DNA of 19,244 nt, taken from the NCBI GenBank assembly GCA_023853785.1, contig JAJIRX010000021.1, positions 1 to 19,244 on the forward strand, in the 5' to 3' direction. The stretch comes from Psilocybe azurescens (lineage: Eukaryota > Basidiomycota > Agaricomycetes > Agaricales > Agrocybaceae). This document shows positions 17,454 through 19,244 of this stretch, in pieces; within the stretch, counting starts at the first letter, position 1; the number at the start of each line of letters is the position of its first letter. The position numbers and the translations under genes were made by a program. The notes beneath the pieces are model-generated. The model did not search any database and was not told the origin of the DNA. It worked only from the letters and a program-made list of their open reading frames with translations.

Positions 17454-18287
17454 CTACAAAGCTTCCTCATCATCGTTGTAGAGGACATACTCATCCCCGT
17501 CGAGGAAAGGTGTAGGGCGATGACTTGGGCTTCAGCTGGAGCATCAGCAGCTGGGATCCGTTCCATGACGCGTGCACAACGAACCCTATCGCTGGAGGCG
17601 CTTCGCAATGGAGGGCAAACTCCCCTACCGACGGACGTTCAGGAACGGCGCAGCCCGGGACTACTGGAACACCAGCACGGTCCAGGAGGTCATCTACCAA
17701 CCTAAGGATCCGGTTCGCTTCTCCGAGGGCATCGTTGGGGTCTATCAACAACCGCTGCTGTTGACGAATAATGATTTGGCCGTCGTGAATGTTGGAGGCC
17801 GGCATTGAAATATGTGCGCTGATCAGCGGTAAGGGCGTTCAGGTACTTCTCAACACAATCTTTGCCGGTGGCTCAAATGACACGCTCGCTGCTCATTTCG
17901 ACATGCTTGAAGCAATCCAGAAACAGGTTGACATGTTCATCGTCAAGCAAACACAGTCTGCCAAAATCCTGCGTGACCGACTTGGCTTGTACAAACTGGT
18001 CAATTTCTATCTCAAGGTGTTTGACCTCAACATCGGTGATCTCTCCGCGCTCTCGCAACATCCGGACGGCCATGGTTTGAACGAAACTTTTCAGGGCTTC
18101 ATACTCAGTGAAAGACAGATCTCGAAGATGCTCGTAGTGCGGCGCAGTCGGGAGGAAGAGATGACGCTCATCGAGGCCCTCGTCCCCAGGTTGAATGCAA
18201 CACGTCGTTGAGAAAATCAGCAATCATGGGACGATTTGCTGGGTCCGCATGGGCGGCAAGGGCGTCGAGTATCATGGGAGGCGACAT
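17454..18287 (-). pseudogene. Element B antisense accessory ORF (about 275 codons), unknown function
   Basis: On the minus strand an ATG at 18287 opens SPPMILDALAAHADPAN, then after one frameshift (about 18200) a helical segment including PHYEHLRDLSFTEYEALKSF and ITDVEVKHLEIEIDQFVQAK (to 17873). One TGA follows. The same frame continues ATGKDCVEKYLNALTADQRT, and a shift near 17800 leads to LLIDPNDALGEANRILRLVD and GFVVHASWNGSQLLMLQLKP. A last shift gives FLDGDEYVLYNDDEEAL and stop TAG at 17456-17454. Net frame change is zero. The fragments join into one mostly alpha-helical, acidic-ended protein. No family recognised. It lies opposite to pol, starting 70 bp from the 3' LTR, so its promoter may sit in that LTR. 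The plus strand is also open over part of it. Confidence 0.55.
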
Positions 18288-18296
18288 GTTAGAACA

Positions 18297-18308
18297 GCTT
18301 TCGAAAGC
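18297..18308. repeat. 12-bp perfect palindrome upstream of the antisense ORF
   Basis: GCTTTCGAAAGC is its own reverse complement, 10 bp before the antisense ATG. Possible dimeric-factor site; role unknown. Confidence 0.4.
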
Positions 18309-18319
18309 AAGATCTCGCT

Positions 18320-18337
18320 ATTGACTAGGGAGTCAAT
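18320..18337. repeat. Stem-loop near the 3' LTR of element B
   Basis: ATTGACT, loop AGGG, AGTCAAT: a perfect 7-bp stem, 20 bp before the 3' LTR. Confidence 0.45.
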
Positions 18338-18348
18338 GTTTATAGTGT

Positions 18349-18356
18349 CTGGGAGG
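18349..18356 (+). promoter_or_regulatory. Putative polypurine tract of element B
   Basis: CTGGGAGG abuts the LTR start TGTAGAAC; short but correctly placed for plus-strand priming. Confidence 0.5.
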
Positions 18357-19056
18357 TGTAGAACTTCCGTTCTGTCTCAGCACAGAACGCGGCAAGCAAC
18401 GGCATCGACGCAGAAGGGTTTAGCCATCGAATCCGACATACCAAGACCAAAGTCAAACCCATCCGCGTTTCGGCACTTCGGCACCACCTCAAGACAAATA
18501 TAAACCACACACCCGATAGAGCTAATCCATTTACCGAAGGGGGGCGAACATCTCCGAACCAATCATCTCAAAAGCTTGGAAATATCCCAAGTATATAAAA
18601 TTTAGTAGGAGAAAACATATTTAAGTAGACACTTTCATTTGGGTACAGGATCGTATTCTTGGGACCCCAAATTGACACCATATCTCTTGCTACGTCCACT
18701 TTGAACTAAAAGAATAACCCTCTAAAACTATCTACTTCAATCTATCTGTTAAACCGTTTCTTCCGCAACTCTTGTAGCGTCGTGCATCGCTCCGAAGTTT
18801 ATCGTCGAACCAGTCTGCTCACGCCGTCCTCGTACCTCATCGATCTGCCCTCTGGCCTCTTTTCACTCGCGAACGCTTACCGTCATCGTCTTCGTGGACC
18901 TTTCTACACGGGATCTTCAAACATATATATATATCAACGCTACATAGGACCCACCTTGACTGAATACATATTCAGCAAGACGAACACTGACTGTTTCTGA
19001 CGGTCAGCATTAAGGAGAAGAGACAGTCCATGTTAGGACACTTCAACTCACTTTCA
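18357..19056 (+). repeat. Element B 3' LTR
   Basis: 700 bp matching 10389-11090 end to end. TATA box at 18592-18599. It is followed by the GTAT target duplication (19057-19060). Confidence 0.95.
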
Positions 19057-19244
19057 GTATATTTAATACTAATAGATGCTGTGGTTCTTATATATAGATC
19101 ATAATGATAATGTTCCCGGGCATATAGCTAAGACTCCCCATACATATAACTCCATGTCCCAGACATAAAACTTGAAGGTGTTCAACTGTAAAACTGTGCT
19201 TCCTGTACATAAAACCATGTGTCCCATATACTGAAAATGCTCCT
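19057..19244. other. Right flank of element B
   Basis: AT-rich host sequence without a gene. Its start (GTATATTTAAT, then GTTCTTATATATAGAT at 19084-19099) resembles 10116-10162 on the left side. It also has repeated words such as ACATAAAAC and CCATGT. Confidence 0.5.

Larger units (their letters stand above)
10389..19056 (+). mobile_element. Element B: Ty3/Gypsy retrotransposon with an antisense accessory ORF, degenerate
   Basis: Paired LTRs of 702 and 700 bp start TG and end CA. A 4-bp GTAT lies directly outside both ends (10385-10388 and 19057-19060). Inside are a tRNA-type PBS, gag with a CCHC knuckle, protease, acidic linker, RT, RNase H, integrase without chromodomain, a minus-strand ORF and a short polypurine tract. 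The RT and integrase wording matches Gypsy elements widespread in mushroom genomes, as I know the family. Numerous frameshifts and several TGA stops make it non-autonomous today. Confidence 0.95.

Overview
The window looks like a repeat-rich stretch of a filamentous fungal genome, most likely a basidiomycete (Agaricomycetes). The host-gene remnants have very short introns (45-66 bp) with fungal-type splice and branch sites. They match protein families common in mushrooms: a hydantoinase/oxoprolinase and a calpain-like C-terminal module. About 80% of the window is two Ty3/Gypsy LTR retrotransposons. The organism assignment is inference; nothing in the window names the species.

Element A (1-6894) is a chromodomain-bearing Gypsy element (chromovirus, Tf1/sushi-like). 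Its 5' LTR is cut by the window edge, apparently by only 3 bases. Order: LTR, self-priming PBS, gag with a CCHC knuckle, protease, RT, RNase H, integrase, chromodomain, then about 1.3 kb of accessory coding sequence (a small coiled-coil ORF and a longer ORF ending in two zinc knuckles), a polypurine tract and the 3' LTR. Instead of a tRNA-type PBS, the 11 nt beside the 5' LTR are perfectly complementary to 11 nt inside the LTR, placed about 32 bp after a TATA-like box. This is the geometry of Tf1-type self-priming.

The segment 6895-10388 is the host interval between the elements. It holds the first exons of a truncated hydantoinase/oxoprolinase gene on the plus strand, a calpain domain III-like C-terminal fragment on the minus strand, and long stretches with nothing recognisable. 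Just before element B a TATAAATA box precedes a hydrophobic ORF start that the element interrupts.

Element B (10389-19056) is a complete Gypsy element without a chromodomain. It has LTRs of about 700 bp, a 4-bp target duplication (GTAT) and a tRNA-type PBS. It encodes gag with a CCHC knuckle, a protease with an unusual D-D-G-C motif, an acidic linker containing a 117-bp tandem repeat, RT, RNase H and integrase. Between pol and the 3' LTR lies a roughly 275-codon ORF on the opposite strand.

Both elements are dead copies with many frameshifts and stops, most stops being TGA. Differences between paired LTRs fall mainly at CpG sites, consistent with decay through cytosine methylation and deamination. 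The two accessory regions (zinc-knuckle ORF in A, antisense ORF in B) and the self-priming signal are the most interesting content.
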